The notes beneath the pieces were generated by a model. That model did no database searches and had not been told where the DNA came from. It worked only from the letters and a program-made list of their open reading frames with translations. A DNA stretch of 64,000 nt from Brevinema_A sp051647535 (GTDB taxonomy: Bacteria > Spirochaetota > Brevinematia > Brevinematales > Brevinemataceae), in contig JBOFEA010000004.1 of NCBI GenBank assembly GCA_051647535.1, positions 402,244 through 466,243 on the forward strand, written 5' to 3'. This document shows, piece after piece, positions 40,076 through 49,372 of the stretch (its first letter is position 1; each line of letters starts with the position of its first letter). The translations under genes and the position numbers were made by a program.

Positions 40076-41395
40076 ATGAAGAAGTCACTTCTTATACTAT
40101 CTTTAATTGTTTTTGCAATACCAATGTTTGCACAGCAGGAAACAATAAACACTAATGTTCGTAGTGGAGACAATCAGTCAGTTCAAAGTAATGAACAGAG
40201 TACTGCAGGAAACGTTCAAACAAATCAAACTCAGGCTCAAGCTGTAAATGCTTCAGCCACAAATAACGCAGCAGTATCTGTTTCGAATATCGGTTATACT
40301 TATTCAAACAAAGGAAATTTATATGTTTCTCCTAAAGCTCGTTTTGAAATTAAAGCTGATACCAATTCACTTATCGAATTGGAAGCAATTGAAATTTCTA
40401 TTAACGATTCTGCAACAGGAATCTATGAAAATCCTATTGCATTTACCAAAAAAGGTATTAATCATTTAAACTATCGTTTTATTGATAAGTTAGGAAATAT
40501 TTCTCCAACTAAATCACTTGATGTTATTGTGGATTCTGAAGCTCCGGTTGCATTAAATTTTATTGCATCACCTAAACCTTATCAAGTTGGTGGTTTATCA
40601 TATATTGGTTTGAATTCAAAAATTTCATTCTTAGCAGTTGATCATGTCACAGGTGTGAAGACTATTGAATATGCTGTTAATGAAGGAGAGTTTCAATCTT
40701 ATACTAATGCTGTATTAGTTTCAGAGCTTGGATATACAACTAATTCAGTATTAAAAATTGCTTATAAAGCGATAGATAATGTAAGTAATGTTTCTGCTAT
40801 AGAGCACACTTCAATATTATTGGATGCAAATCCTCCTATTGTAGAAATTTACAGCCGTACTTTTGAAACAAATGGTGTAAAATATGGTTCTTCAAAAGAA
40901 TCTGTATTAATTTTTGCATTTGATGAAGAGACAGCTGTTGATAAAATTCTTTTTGCAATTAATGACGGAGAATTTTTAGAGTATGATACTAACAAAGGAA
41001 TTGAATTACCTGAAGTTGAAGGTCAAGTTGTAATCAAAGCTCAAGTATTCGATGTTGTAGGAAATAAAACTGAAATGGAATATGCATTAACAATTAATAA
41101 TAATCCAACTTTAGGTCAAGCTGTATATATTGGTGAGCAAAGATCAGATGAATTCCAAGAAACATTTACTGTTCAAGATATGAATGCTACACGTCAAAAT
41201 GTTTCCGAATCATTCAATACTAATGTTCAACCTGAAAATCCTGAACAGGAAGTTATTCCAGCTAACGAAACAACAACTACTACTCCTACTACTAGATCTG
41301 AAAAACAAAGATCTGGTAGAAACAAAAAGCAATCTTCTCAATTAAGTGAAGAAGTACTTCCTGGAGATGTTGCTCCATCAACAGTTGGACAATAA
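40076..41395 (+). CDS. Secreted OmpL47-like Ig-repeat protein
   Basis: The product starts with a signal peptide (MKKSLLILSLIVFAIPMFAQ) and a Gln/Asn/Ser-rich region. Three repeats of about 90-100 residues follow, each with the pattern IEYAVNEGEFQSY, then a strand ending in DNVSNVSA or DVVGNK. This is the pattern of OmpL47-type domains found in leptospiral surface proteins. A Thr/Pro/Lys-rich, probably disordered C terminus ends the 439-residue protein. Surface or periplasmic matrix binding is a fair inference. GGGGAATG lies before the ATG. Confidence 0.7.
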   Translation: MKKSLLILSLIVFAIPMFAQQETINTNVRSGDNQSVQSNEQSTAGNVQTNQTQAQAVNASATNNAAVSVSNIGYTYSNKGNLYVSPKARFEIKADTNSLIELEAIEISINDSATGIYENPIAFTKKGINHLNYRFIDKLGNISPTKSLDVIVDSEAPVALNFIASPKPYQVGGLSYIGLNSKISFLAVDHVTGVKTIEYAVNEGEFQSYTNAVLVSELGYTTNSVLKIAYKAIDNVSNVSAIEHTSILLDANPPIVEIYSRTFETNGVKYGSSKESVLIFAFDEETAVDKILFAINDGEFLEYDTNKGIELPEVEGQVVIKAQVFDVVGNKTEMEYALTINNNPTLGQAVYIGEQRSDEFQETFTVQDMNATRQNVSESFNTNVQPENPEQEVIPANETTTTTPTTRSEKQRSGRNKKQSSQLSEEVLPGDVAPSTVGQ

Positions 41396-41429
41396 GTATT
41401 CTATTATAATTCTAACATTAACATAAAAA

Positions 41430-41461
41430 ATACAAGGGTGATCGAAAGGTCACCCTTGTAT
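41430..41461 (+). other. Stable GNRA hairpin between the Ig-repeat gene and yebC
   Basis: ATACAAGGGTGATC (41430-41443), loop GAAA, GGTCACCCTTGTAT (41448-41461) form a 14-bp stem with one G-U pair and a GNRA tetraloop. No T-run follows, so it may be a Rho-dependent or processing element, or a very strong hairpin terminator without U-tract. Confidence 0.55.
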
Positions 41462-41498
41462 CTACATTATATTTATCGTTAAATTAAGAGAGGTTTTT

Positions 41499-42245
41499 AT
41501 GGCTGGGCACAGTAAATGGGCGAATATTAAGCATAGAAAAGGTGCACAAGATGCTAAAAGAGGTAATTTGTTCTCTAAAATTGCTAAGGATATTATTATT
41601 GCTACTCGGGATGGCGGTAAAGATGCAAATATGAATATTAGACTACGGGCTGCTATTGATAAAGCTAGAGCTGCAAATATGCCTAAAGATAATATTGAAC
41701 GTGCAATTAAACGTGGTGCTGGCGAGATAGATGGTGTATCCTATGAAACTTTTACTTATGAAGGGTATGCTCCCGGAGGAACAGCAATTTTGGTTGATGT
41801 GACGACGGACAATAAAAATAGAGCTGCTGCAGATATTAGAAAAATTTTCTCTAAGTTTGGTGGAAATCTTGGTGAACCTGGATGTGTTTCTTGGATGTTT
41901 GATTCTAAAGGATATTTTTTATTTGAAGATGTGAAATCAGTAGATGAACTTATGGAAGCCGCTTTAGAAGCTGGAGCTGATGATGTGATAGTTGTTAGTG
42001 ATGATGTAGTGGAAGTTTTTTGTGTATTTGAAGATTATGCAGCTGTGTTGGATGCTCTTAAAAATCAAAATTTTAATCCTACTCAATCTGAGATTACTAA
42101 AATTCCTCAAAATAAAATTGCTCTTGATCATTCAAAAACATTATCTTTTTTGAAACTTCTTAATGCATTGGAAGATTGTGAAGATGTATCTGATGTTGCT
42201 AGTAATGCTGACTTGGATTCTCAAGCTGTTGATGAATTCAATTGA
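41499..42245 (+). CDS. yebC: YebC/PmpR-family translation or transcription factor
   Basis: The family includes TACO1/YebC factors that help ribosomes pass proline-rich stretches and have also been described as DNA-binding regulators. The signature N terminus MAGHSKWANIKHRKGAQDAK is exact, followed by GGKDANMNIRLRAAIDKARA, NMPKDNIERAIKRGAGEIDG and YEGYAPGGTAILVDVTTDNK. Length is 248 residues, typical. It may be transcribed with the nucleoside phosphorylase 18 nt downstream. Confidence 0.95.
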   Translation: MAGHSKWANIKHRKGAQDAKRGNLFSKIAKDIIIATRDGGKDANMNIRLRAAIDKARAANMPKDNIERAIKRGAGEIDGVSYETFTYEGYAPGGTAILVDVTTDNKNRAAADIRKIFSKFGGNLGEPGCVSWMFDSKGYFLFEDVKSVDELMEAALEAGADDVIVVSDDVVEVFCVFEDYAAVLDALKNQNFNPTQSEITKIPQNKIALDHSKTLSFLKLLNALEDCEDVSDVASNADLDSQAVDEFN

Positions 42246-42263
42246 TAAATAGGGAGTTTAGTT

Positions 42264-43064
42264 ATGCTTTATAATGAAAAATTGATTCAAGAAGCTGTAT
42301 CTTATTTGCAATCTAAAGGTATTGATCATGTTCATATGGTTGTTGTGTTAGGATCTGGGCTTTCGCATTTAGCGGAGCAATTTGAATCTGTTGTCACAGT
42401 AGCTTATGATGGAGTACCCGGTATGTGTGCTTGTTCTGTCCAAGGGCATGCTGGTAAATTTATTTTTATTCGGAGTGGTGGTAAGAATATTGTATTTATG
42501 CAAGGTCGTATGCATATGTATGAAGGGCATTCTGCATTTGAATCAGCATTTCCGGTTGCTGTTATGGGAGCATTAGGAGTAAAAAATATTATTGTAACTA
42601 ATGCTGCCGGCGGACTTGATCCTGCGTTTTCTCCTGGTGATATCATGATGATAGAGGATCATATTAAAACTCAATTTGCTTCTCCATTGGAAGGGGTTGT
42701 TAATAATGATCGTTTTGTAGATATGCAGAATGCGTATGATATTTCCTTGTATAATGAATTGAATCAAAAATTTCAAATTAAGAAAGGCGTTTATGTTTCA
42801 ACATTAGGCCCTCAATACGAAACTCCTGCAGAAGTACGATTTTTCCAAAGTATGGGCGGACATGCTGTAGGAATGTCTACGGTAATGGAAACAATAATGG
42901 CTCGTTATTTTAAAATGCGGGTTTTTGGATTTTCAATGATCACAAACAAAGCAGCCGGTATTCCCGGAGCTGTATTGCAACATAGCGATGTTGTTAGTCA
43001 AGCTAATAAAGCTGGTGAAACTCTGGGAGAGATTATTTCTTATATTATTAATACTGGTGTATAA
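42264..43064 (+). CDS. punA: Purine nucleoside phosphorylase (PNP-I)
   Basis: This enzyme splits (deoxy)inosine and guanosine with phosphate in purine salvage. The glycine-rich GSGL segment (VVVLGSGLSHLAE), the VQGHAGKFIF stretch, NAAGGLDPAFSPGDIMMIED, YVSTLGPQYETPAEV, and the MSTVMETIMARYFKMRVFGF and NKAAG sequences mark the trimeric PNP family. The 266 residues fit the family. The symbol is by similarity of motifs to PunA/PNP; MTAP-type enzymes are a less likely alternative. Confidence 0.85.
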   Translation: MLYNEKLIQEAVSYLQSKGIDHVHMVVVLGSGLSHLAEQFESVVTVAYDGVPGMCACSVQGHAGKFIFIRSGGKNIVFMQGRMHMYEGHSAFESAFPVAVMGALGVKNIIVTNAAGGLDPAFSPGDIMMIEDHIKTQFASPLEGVVNNDRFVDMQNAYDISLYNELNQKFQIKKGVYVSTLGPQYETPAEVRFFQSMGGHAVGMSTVMETIMARYFKMRVFGFSMITNKAAGIPGAVLQHSDVVSQANKAGETLGEIISYIINTGV

Positions 43065-43116
43065 TTGGAGATCATTTTTGTCCATTTATTAAATAATGTT
43101 TTTTATCATATTCAAC

Positions 43117-43141
43117 AAAGAGCACTGTGTCAGTGCTCTTT
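43117..43141. terminator. Bidirectional terminator between punA and dnaE
   Basis: AAAGAGCACTG (43117-43127), loop TGT, CAGTGCTCTTT (43131-43141) form a perfect 11-bp stem with A/T flanks on both sides, placed 2 nt from the dnaE stop and between convergent genes. Confidence 0.85.
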
Positions 43142-43143
43142 TA

Positions 43144-46100
43144 TTATAATAACCAATAATTCATAAAAATCGGATTCGAGAGAAGTTGTTGTAATTTCTC
43201 TGAAGGATAACAAATCCTTAATATTCCCGAAGCTTTATATGTTTGTATTTCATTTTTATCTAAAATATGAAATACAATTCGATGGTGGGCGGAATGATTT
43301 CTGTAATCTTCATAAGCAATTTTATGTAATTGTTTTAATACTTCTTCTGATTCATTAGAAGTTTTTGTATTGCGTATTAGAATATGCAGTTCATTATGAA
43401 CAGGTAATGTATTATTGTTGAGAATCATAATGTTTTCTAATTCGTAAGATCTTTGGTCTTTTCGATCGGAAATTTTTGCTTTTACGAATGCAAATTCTCC
43501 TTCTTCTAAAGATTTAAGCTTGGATAGTAAATCACCAAAAACAAAAAATACAATACTTTCGATTTCAGTGTTTAGAGTAAATCTGCCCCAAGATCGTTTA
43601 GGATGCTGGTGATTCATTGCAATATGCATGTCTGATATGTATCCTGTGAATGAAACTGTAATCCCAATAGGGAGAATATCTTTCAAATGATCTGTATATG
43701 TACTTAATGTTCCTATTGTTTGATTAATTTGGGAGAATATTTTTTTTGTCAGATAAAAGCCAAATACTTTTATTTCATTATGAAATTCTTCTAAATATGT
43801 TAAAGGAGTAATATTAGTATCTAATTGATGAGATGCTGCTTCTATTTCTTGCACACTGAATAGGCTTAGAGTATTACTATGTTGTTCTTTTTTTTCGTAT
43901 TTGCTGTATAGTTTGTTGAGATTTGAAGAGTTTGAATACACTGCTTTTTCAATTAATACTTTTTCGGGATCAAATAAAGAATCAAAGCTGCCTGATTTCA
44001 GTAAGATTTCGCATATTGATTTACGAATTTCACCTGATTCAGCTGTCCGTTCGATAAATTCTTCTACAGAAGAAAACTTTCCACCCCATTCACGTTCTAA
44101 CATGATTGACTTGATAACATTTTCTCCTAAACCTTTAATTGCACCAAAACCATAACGGATACCAATCTTGTATTTTTCATTTTCCTTATAGTGTTCAACA
44201 GTAAACTCAAAAGTACTCTTATTAATATCCGGCATAAGAATAGAAATACCAAGATTATTACTTTCTGTGATATATTTTTGAATATCTTCATGGCTGTTCA
44301 TGTTTAAACTCATAAGTGATGCCATAAATTCAGCAGGATAGTGTGCTTTTAGCCATGCAATTTGATATGCTAAAATAGAATAAGCTGCCGCATGCGATTT
44401 ATTAAAAGCATAATTTGAAAATGGAATCAACAATTCAAATAAATGTTCTGCCAAACTTTCTTCATAACCTTGCTTGACTGCGCCTTCAATCCATTTAGGA
44501 CGTATTTTTTCCAACTCATCTGGTTTTTTCTTGGCCATGATACGTCGTACGATATCAGCTTCACCTAACGAAAATCCGGAAAGTACTTGAGCAATTTGCA
44601 TTACTTGTTCTTGATATACAATGATTCCGTAAGTATTTTTTAAAATTGGTTCCAGAGTTGGGTGGAAACAATCGATAGTTTCTTTCCCTTGCTTTCTGTC
44701 GATAAAACTGGGAATACTATCCATCGGACCCGGACGGTACAATGCGTTCATAGCAATGAGGTCTTCTACTGATGAGGGCTTTAGTTGTTTTATATAGTTG
44801 GTCATTCCGGCCGATTCAAATTGAAAAATACCAGCAGTATAACCTGCTGCAAACATATCAAATACTTTTTGATCGTCAAGATCTATGGTATCCAAATCAA
44901 TCCATTGGGAACAATTATGGTAAATCTTAATAAGGCATTCTTTAATAATCGAAAGATTGGATAATCCCAAAATATCCATTTTTAATAAGCCGTTTTCTTC
45001 CAAGTATTTACCTTCGAATGATGTTGTTGTGGTATTGGATCGGTCTTTGAAAAGGGGAATAATATTTTTTAGAGGCTGTTTTGCAACAATAAGTGCAGAT
45101 GCATGAGTACCTAAGTTTCGAATTCTGTTTGCTAGTTTTGTGGCATAGTTAATCCATTCTTTTTCGTGATTATTAGTTCCTGTTAGAATCGCATTAATAG
45201 CAGGAATTTTTTCAAGTTGAAGAGCTAAATCAACATTTGCTTCTACCATTCCGGAAATTTCATTTACTCGAGGAAGTGGTATCTGTAGTACTCTTCCAAT
45301 ATCTTTTAATACGGCTTTTGCTTTGTTATAACCAAATGTCACCACATCTGCAGTTTTATCGGCTCCATAATTGAGTCGTAGATATTGTTTTACTTCATCA
45401 CGCCGTTCGTCTTCGAAATCAATATCGATATCAGGCATAGAAACACGTTCAGGATTTAGAAAACGTTCAAAAAGTAAATCATATTTAATGGGATCTACAT
45501 TTGTAATTCCCAAAGTATAACTTAATAGTGCACCTGCTGCTGATCCTCGTCCGGGACCTACGAGAATACCATTTTGTTTTGCATATTGAACAAAATCACT
45601 TACTACTAAAAAGTAATTAGGAAATCCCATATTACTAACAGTTTCAAGCTCCCATTGCAAACGATTAATATATTCTTCAGGAATATGGTCTTTAAATTTC
45701 TGTTTTAATCCTTTAAGGCCTTGAGCTTTCAAAAATTCATCGGCAGTGGTATCGGAAGGTATTTTGTATATAGGACTCTGATCTTCTTCTTTTGGAAATT
45801 CAATGTGGCATTGTTCTGCGATAAGTTTTGTGTTTAAGACTGCTTCTGGAATTTCTTGAAAATGTTCTTGTATTTCTTCATAGGGTTTAAAATATAATGA
45901 CCCTTGTGTTGGTGCATTTTCTGTAAGAAAAGATTTTTCTTTAATACAGGATATGATTTCTAATAATTTATGATCTTCCGGATTAATATATTTTACAGGA
46001 TTTGTTGCAACTAAAGGAATGTTATTTTTCTTTGCAAATTCAATAAGGACATTATTAGCTATTTTATCATCATGAATATTTCGATCTTGTATTTCAATAT

Positions 46101-46620
46101 AAAAATTTTCTTTTCCAAAAATCTGCTGAAATTCGTCAACAGATTGTTTCAACTGGTCATGATTGTTTTTGAGAGCGTAATTCCATAGTTCTCCAGTATA
46201 ATCAGAAGACAAGGCCATTAAATTATTGGAAAATTTAGATAATAGTGTTTTATCCACACAAAATCTTCCAAAACTTCCGTCATCATAACCTTGAGAAATC
46301 AATTGAAGTAGGTTTTGATAACCTTCAAAATTTTTCGCTAGCACAATTAGAGAATATTTAGGAATGATAGGATCGTCCTTTCTTTGAGGAAGAAATCGGG
46401 ATTTCTGCATAATATCAACTTTTGCACCGAAGATAGGCTGAATACCTGCTTGAGATGCTTTCTTTCGAAACTCAAAAGCTCCAAACATATTATTATGATC
46501 AGTGAGTGCAAGAGCTGATTGTTGAAATTTGGATGTTGTATTGATTAATTCATCAATTGTGGGTATAGCTTGAAGAATAGAGTAGTGGGATTGCACATGC
46601 AGATTTATAAACTCGTTCAT
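43144..46620 (-). CDS. dnaE: DNA polymerase III alpha subunit
   Basis: DnaE is the replicative polymerase. The start chosen is the ATG at 46620 (MNEFINLHVQSHYSILQAIP) after GAGAGG, not the TTG 12 nt earlier. The PHP domain is N-terminal (ALALTDHNNMFGAFEFRKKA), then GPGRGSAAGALLSYTLG and the catalytic PDIDIDFEDERR with Asp397, Asp399 and Asp401. The C-terminal OB domain (SFTGYISDMHIAMNHQHPKR) is also present. Length is 1158 residues, typical for DnaE1. The first PHP metal motif reads HVQSHYS instead of HxHS, so its metal site may be lost; proofreading must then come from a separate subunit. Confidence 0.95.
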   Translation of the reverse strand: MNEFINLHVQSHYSILQAIPTIDELINTTSKFQQSALALTDHNNMFGAFEFRKKASQAGIQPIFGAKVDIMQKSRFLPQRKDDPIIPKYSLIVLAKNFEGYQNLLQLISQGYDDGSFGRFCVDKTLLSKFSNNLMALSSDYTGELWNYALKNNHDQLKQSVDEFQQIFGKENFYIEIQDRNIHDDKIANNVLIEFAKKNNIPLVATNPVKYINPEDHKLLEIISCIKEKSFLTENAPTQGSLYFKPYEEIQEHFQEIPEAVLNTKLIAEQCHIEFPKEEDQSPIYKIPSDTTADEFLKAQGLKGLKQKFKDHIPEEYINRLQWELETVSNMGFPNYFLVVSDFVQYAKQNGILVGPGRGSAAGALLSYTLGITNVDPIKYDLLFERFLNPERVSMPDIDIDFEDERRDEVKQYLRLNYGADKTADVVTFGYNKAKAVLKDIGRVLQIPLPRVNEISGMVEANVDLALQLEKIPAINAILTGTNNHEKEWINYATKLANRIRNLGTHASALIVAKQPLKNIIPLFKDRSNTTTTSFEGKYLEENGLLKMDILGLSNLSIIKECLIKIYHNCSQWIDLDTIDLDDQKVFDMFAAGYTAGIFQFESAGMTNYIKQLKPSSVEDLIAMNALYRPGPMDSIPSFIDRKQGKETIDCFHPTLEPILKNTYGIIVYQEQVMQIAQVLSGFSLGEADIVRRIMAKKKPDELEKIRPKWIEGAVKQGYEESLAEHLFELLIPFSNYAFNKSHAAAYSILAYQIAWLKAHYPAEFMASLMSLNMNSHEDIQKYITESNNLGISILMPDINKSTFEFTVEHYKENEKYKIGIRYGFGAIKGLGENVIKSIMLEREWGGKFSSVEEFIERTAESGEIRKSICEILLKSGSFDSLFDPEKVLIEKAVYSNSSNLNKLYSKYEKKEQHSNTLSLFSVQEIEAASHQLDTNITPLTYLEEFHNEIKVFGFYLTKKIFSQINQTIGTLSTYTDHLKDILPIGITVSFTGYISDMHIAMNHQHPKRSWGRFTLNTEIESIVFFVFGDLLSKLKSLEEGEFAFVKAKISDRKDQRSYELENIMILNNNTLPVHNELHILIRNTKTSNESEEVLKQLHKIAYEDYRNHSAHHRIVFHILDKNEIQTYKASGILRICYPSEKLQQLLSNPIFMNYWLL

Positions 46621-46662
46621 GAAACCTCTCAAATTATTTTACAGTTTTAGTGGTTTTAGAGT

Positions 46663-46693
46663 AAAAAAGGAAGACGTAATGCCTTCCCTTTTT
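46663..46693 (-). terminator. Terminator downstream of rpsD
   Basis: On the - strand, a stem pairing the GGAAG/CTTCC blocks (46669-46673, 46683-46687) is flanked by A and T runs and ends in six T residues (complement of 46663-46668). It separates rpsD from dnaE. Confidence 0.7.
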
Positions 46694-46714
46694 GTTTTGT
46701 AAGAATAAAATGGA

Positions 46715-47326
46715 TTATCGTGAATAATACTCAATAATTAGAGGGATATCTCCAATAATAGGTATCTCGGTTCTTGTAGGAAAATATGTGAACTTTGCTT
46801 CCATTTTTGAAGTGTCTCTTTCGATATATGCAGGTATAACGATAGCTCCATCACCTAAAGATTTTATAAATATATCTTTATTTTTAGATTTTTCTTTTAC
46901 AGAAATAATATCTGTTGATTTAATGCGGTAAGAAGGAATATTTACTTTCTTTCCGTTAACTAAAAAATGCCCATGGCTTACAGCTTGTCTTGCTGCATAA
47001 ATTGTAGGAGCAAAACCTGCTCTATAAACAAATGCATCCAATCTTCTTTCTAATAATTGTGCAAGAAGTTCTACTGTATTTCCTTCTAAACGGGCAGCTT
47101 CATAATAAGTGTCTCTCATTTGTTTTTCGGAAATATTGTATTGTGCACGAATTTTTTGTTTTTCTAATAATTGTGTTTTGTGAACAGACATTTTCCCACG
47201 GAACTTCTTTGTAGCTGCCGCCTGTCCTGGGCCATATGGTTTTTTTTCCATAATTTTTGCGGCTTTTTTAGTGATTGCTATGCCCAAATAACGTGATATT
47301 CTAACCTTAGGTCCATTTTTTTGCAT
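46715..47326 (-). CDS. rpsD: 30S ribosomal protein S4, zinc-free type
   Basis: S4 nucleates 30S assembly and is the usual repressor of the alpha operon. The 203 residues begin MQKNGPKVRISRYLGIAITK, where the cysteines of the zinc-binding N terminus are replaced, so this is the C- form. GQAAATKKFRGKMSVHKTQL, LLERRLDAFVYRAGFAPTIY and ARQAVSHGHFLVNGKKVNIP, the S4 RNA-binding domain, follow. The gene is alone, with its own promoter and terminator, about 20 kb from rpsK/rpoA on the opposite strand. Confidence 0.95.
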   Translation of the reverse strand: MQKNGPKVRISRYLGIAITKKAAKIMEKKPYGPGQAAATKKFRGKMSVHKTQLLEKQKIRAQYNISEKQMRDTYYEAARLEGNTVELLAQLLERRLDAFVYRAGFAPTIYAARQAVSHGHFLVNGKKVNIPSYRIKSTDIISVKEKSKNKDIFIKSLGDGAIVIPAYIERDTSKMEAKFTYFPTRTEIPIIGDIPLIIEYYSR

Positions 47327-47392
47327 GAAATCTTCTCCTGAAATATTGAAAATACATTAATATTTGTGCAGCCAACAAAATATTAATAATTA

Positions 47393-47421
47393 ATTATATC
47401 TTATTTTTTTTTTTTTTTCAA
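47393..47421 (-). promoter_or_regulatory. Promoter of rpsD
   Basis: On the - strand TTGAAA (complement of 47416-47421) and TATAAT (complement of 47393-47398) are 17 bp apart, with an A-rich spacer. It lies about 67 nt before the rpsD start. Independent transcription of rpsD is thus well supported. Confidence 0.8.
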
Positions 47422-47432
47422 TCCATATACAG

Positions 47433-47461
47433 GAAATTTCTAATTTTTAATTAGAAATTTC
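47433..47461 (-). terminator. Hairpin downstream of ispG
   Basis: GAAATTTCTAATT (47433-47445) pairs with AATTAGAAATTTC (47449-47461) around a three-base loop. On the - strand it follows ispG by 9 nt but is not followed by a T-run, so it is only a possible terminator; the rpsD promoter lies just beyond. Confidence 0.5.
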
Positions 47462-47470
47462 ATTTTACTT

Positions 47471-48547
47471 TTAATCTTTTGTTAAATTTTGCTGATTTAA
47501 AATATCCATTTGAATAGTTTCTTGTAATAATGCATCAATCATTTCTGTTTTTGAATACTTACCAATAATCTGACCTTTTTTGAAGAGTACGGCACCATTT
47601 TTTCCAACCGCAATTCCCAAATCTGCCTCTCTAGCTTCGCCTGGACCGTTTACTACGCATCCCATAATCGCTACACGAATATATGATTTGATATAATTTG
47701 TTTTTTCTTTAAATAACTGTACAGCTTCCAATACATCATATTCTACACGTGCACATGTAGGACAAGAAACAATTTCAATACCTTCCTGCCTTAATCCTAA
47801 AGAACGTAGAATATAACGTGCGGCTTCTACTTCGCTTACAACATCTCCGGTTATGGATATTCTTAATGTATCTCCAATTCCTTCTTGTAATAATGTTCCA
47901 ATACCAATGCTGTTTTTTACAACTGCTTGCATTCCGTCTCCTGCTTCTGTGACTCCCAAATGGATAGGGTAGCTGCATTTGCCGGCGAACAGTCTATTTG
48001 CTTCAATCATTGTTAATACATTACTGGATTTAAATGATACTTTGATATCGCTAAAATCTAAATCTTCTAATAATTTGATATGGTCGAAACTTGATTCTAC
48101 CATTGCTTCCGGTGTTGGAACAGGATATTTGTTCGGATCAAGCGATCCTGCATTTACTCCAATTCGGATAGAAATATTGTGGTCTTTAGCTGCCTTAACC
48201 ACTTCTTTTATATGATCCAAATTTCTAATATTTCCCGGATTTAGACGCAATCCATCTATTCCCGATTCAATAGCTGTTAGTGCCAGCTTATAGTCAAAAT
48301 GAATGTCTGCAATAAGCGGAAGAGGTGATGATGCTTTTATTTTTTTCAATGCAAGAGCAGAATCGTTGTCAGGTACTCCAAGTCTTACAATATCGCATCC
48401 TGCTGAATGAAGATGGAATAATTGATCGAGAGCTTTTGGAATATCAATAGTAGGCACACTTAACATTGATTGAATGGATATAGGAAACTCTTTTCCTATT
48501 CCTATGTTTCCTACAAATAATGAACTTGTGTTTCTTCTATTAGTCAT
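47471..48547 (-). CDS. ispG: 4-hydroxy-3-methylbut-2-en-1-yl diphosphate synthase
   Basis: IspG (GcpE) makes HMBPP in the methylerythritol phosphate route to isoprenoids. The TIM-barrel part shows PISIQSMLSVPTIDIPKALD, LRLNPGN, and IRIGVNAGSLDP; the C-terminal 4Fe-4S domain has CPTCARVEYD and IMGCVVNGPGEAREADLGIA, which supply the cluster cysteines and the catalytic Glu. Length 358 residues is normal for the short bacterial form. It implies an MEP-pathway organism rather than the mevalonate route used by Borrelia. Confidence 0.95.
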   Translation of the reverse strand: MTNRRNTSSLFVGNIGIGKEFPISIQSMLSVPTIDIPKALDQLFHLHSAGCDIVRLGVPDNDSALALKKIKASSPLPLIADIHFDYKLALTAIESGIDGLRLNPGNIRNLDHIKEVVKAAKDHNISIRIGVNAGSLDPNKYPVPTPEAMVESSFDHIKLLEDLDFSDIKVSFKSSNVLTMIEANRLFAGKCSYPIHLGVTEAGDGMQAVVKNSIGIGTLLQEGIGDTLRISITGDVVSEVEAARYILRSLGLRQEGIEIVSCPTCARVEYDVLEAVQLFKEKTNYIKSYIRVAIMGCVVNGPGEAREADLGIAVGKNGAVLFKKGQIIGKYSKTEMIDALLQETIQMDILNQQNLTKD

Positions 48548-48581
48548 AATTTCTTCTTACAATCTTATTCTATTTGTGAAT

Positions 48582-49319
48582 TTAAATGAAACGTTCTTCC
48601 GCATTAAATAATGCACGCATTTCATTGATTGATAATATATTATCATAAAATAAATTGCTTCCTGCAATACCTGCTAATCCGTCGTTTTGATAATTCATTA
48701 ATTTTTCAAAATCATTCCGTGTTGTCACGTTTTCTGCAATATATAAGTTTTTGCATCCTAAATCCAAAAAGTTAAAAATCATATCGTAGTCCGGAGTTGT
48801 AAGAATTCCTTTATCATTTCTAACACAGAAAAAAATCTCATCAATTCCAAATTCTGGAAGCATACGAATTATATCCAATGTTCTTTTTCCTACTCGGTGG
48901 GAAGCATTTCTTGTATAGATAAAACCATCTATAGAATCAATCCATAATGCAATAGAACCAATCTTATTTGCTAAAATATTTCTTAAAAACTTTTTATTTT
49001 CTATTAACGCTGTTGCTGAAACCATTTTTGCATATTTTCTTTGTTCGAAAATTCTTACGCTTCTTAAGTCTCTAATCCCGCCGCAATAATATATTTGCTG
49101 AGTAGTTTGGTTATCTAAGTATTCCAAGAAACGATAATTTTGAGGTTTTCCAATAATAGAGCCGTCATGGTCTTTGAAAAAGATAGAATTGGCTCCCTGA
49201 TCCATCCAGTATCGAGCATGTAATACAGGATTTTTTATTCTTGCAGAAAGCCCTTCTCTTTGCGGTAGGCCAAATATAGTATTTCCGTTTTGCACTTCGA
49301 TAATTGGTACAAGTTTCAT
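48582..49319 (-). CDS. HisA-like TIM-barrel protein, catalytic position altered
   Basis: The fold and phosphate motifs match HisA/HisF isomerases: CGGIRDLRSVRIFEQ (first phosphate site), LWIDSIDGFIYTRN (second catalytic Asp region), FCVRNDKGILTTPDYDM and GIAGSNLFYD (second phosphate site). The start chosen is MKLVPIIEVQNG (49319), 7 nt after GGAG. The general base Asp8 of HisA is Glu8 here (PIIEV). No other his genes are in the window, so this may not be a histidine enzyme. The 245 residues equal HisA's usual length. Function unknown; a HisA paralogue is the best call. Confidence 0.7.
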   Translation of the reverse strand: MKLVPIIEVQNGNTIFGLPQREGLSARIKNPVLHARYWMDQGANSIFFKDHDGSIIGKPQNYRFLEYLDNQTTQQIYYCGGIRDLRSVRIFEQRKYAKMVSATALIENKKFLRNILANKIGSIALWIDSIDGFIYTRNASHRVGKRTLDIIRMLPEFGIDEIFFCVRNDKGILTTPDYDMIFNFLDLGCKNLYIAENVTTRNDFEKLMNYQNDGLAGIAGSNLFYDNILSINEMRALFNAEERFI

Positions 49320-49372
49320 AATTTGTCTCCTGCAATTATTCAATATATCTGTGTTATATATTTTAAATAGTT

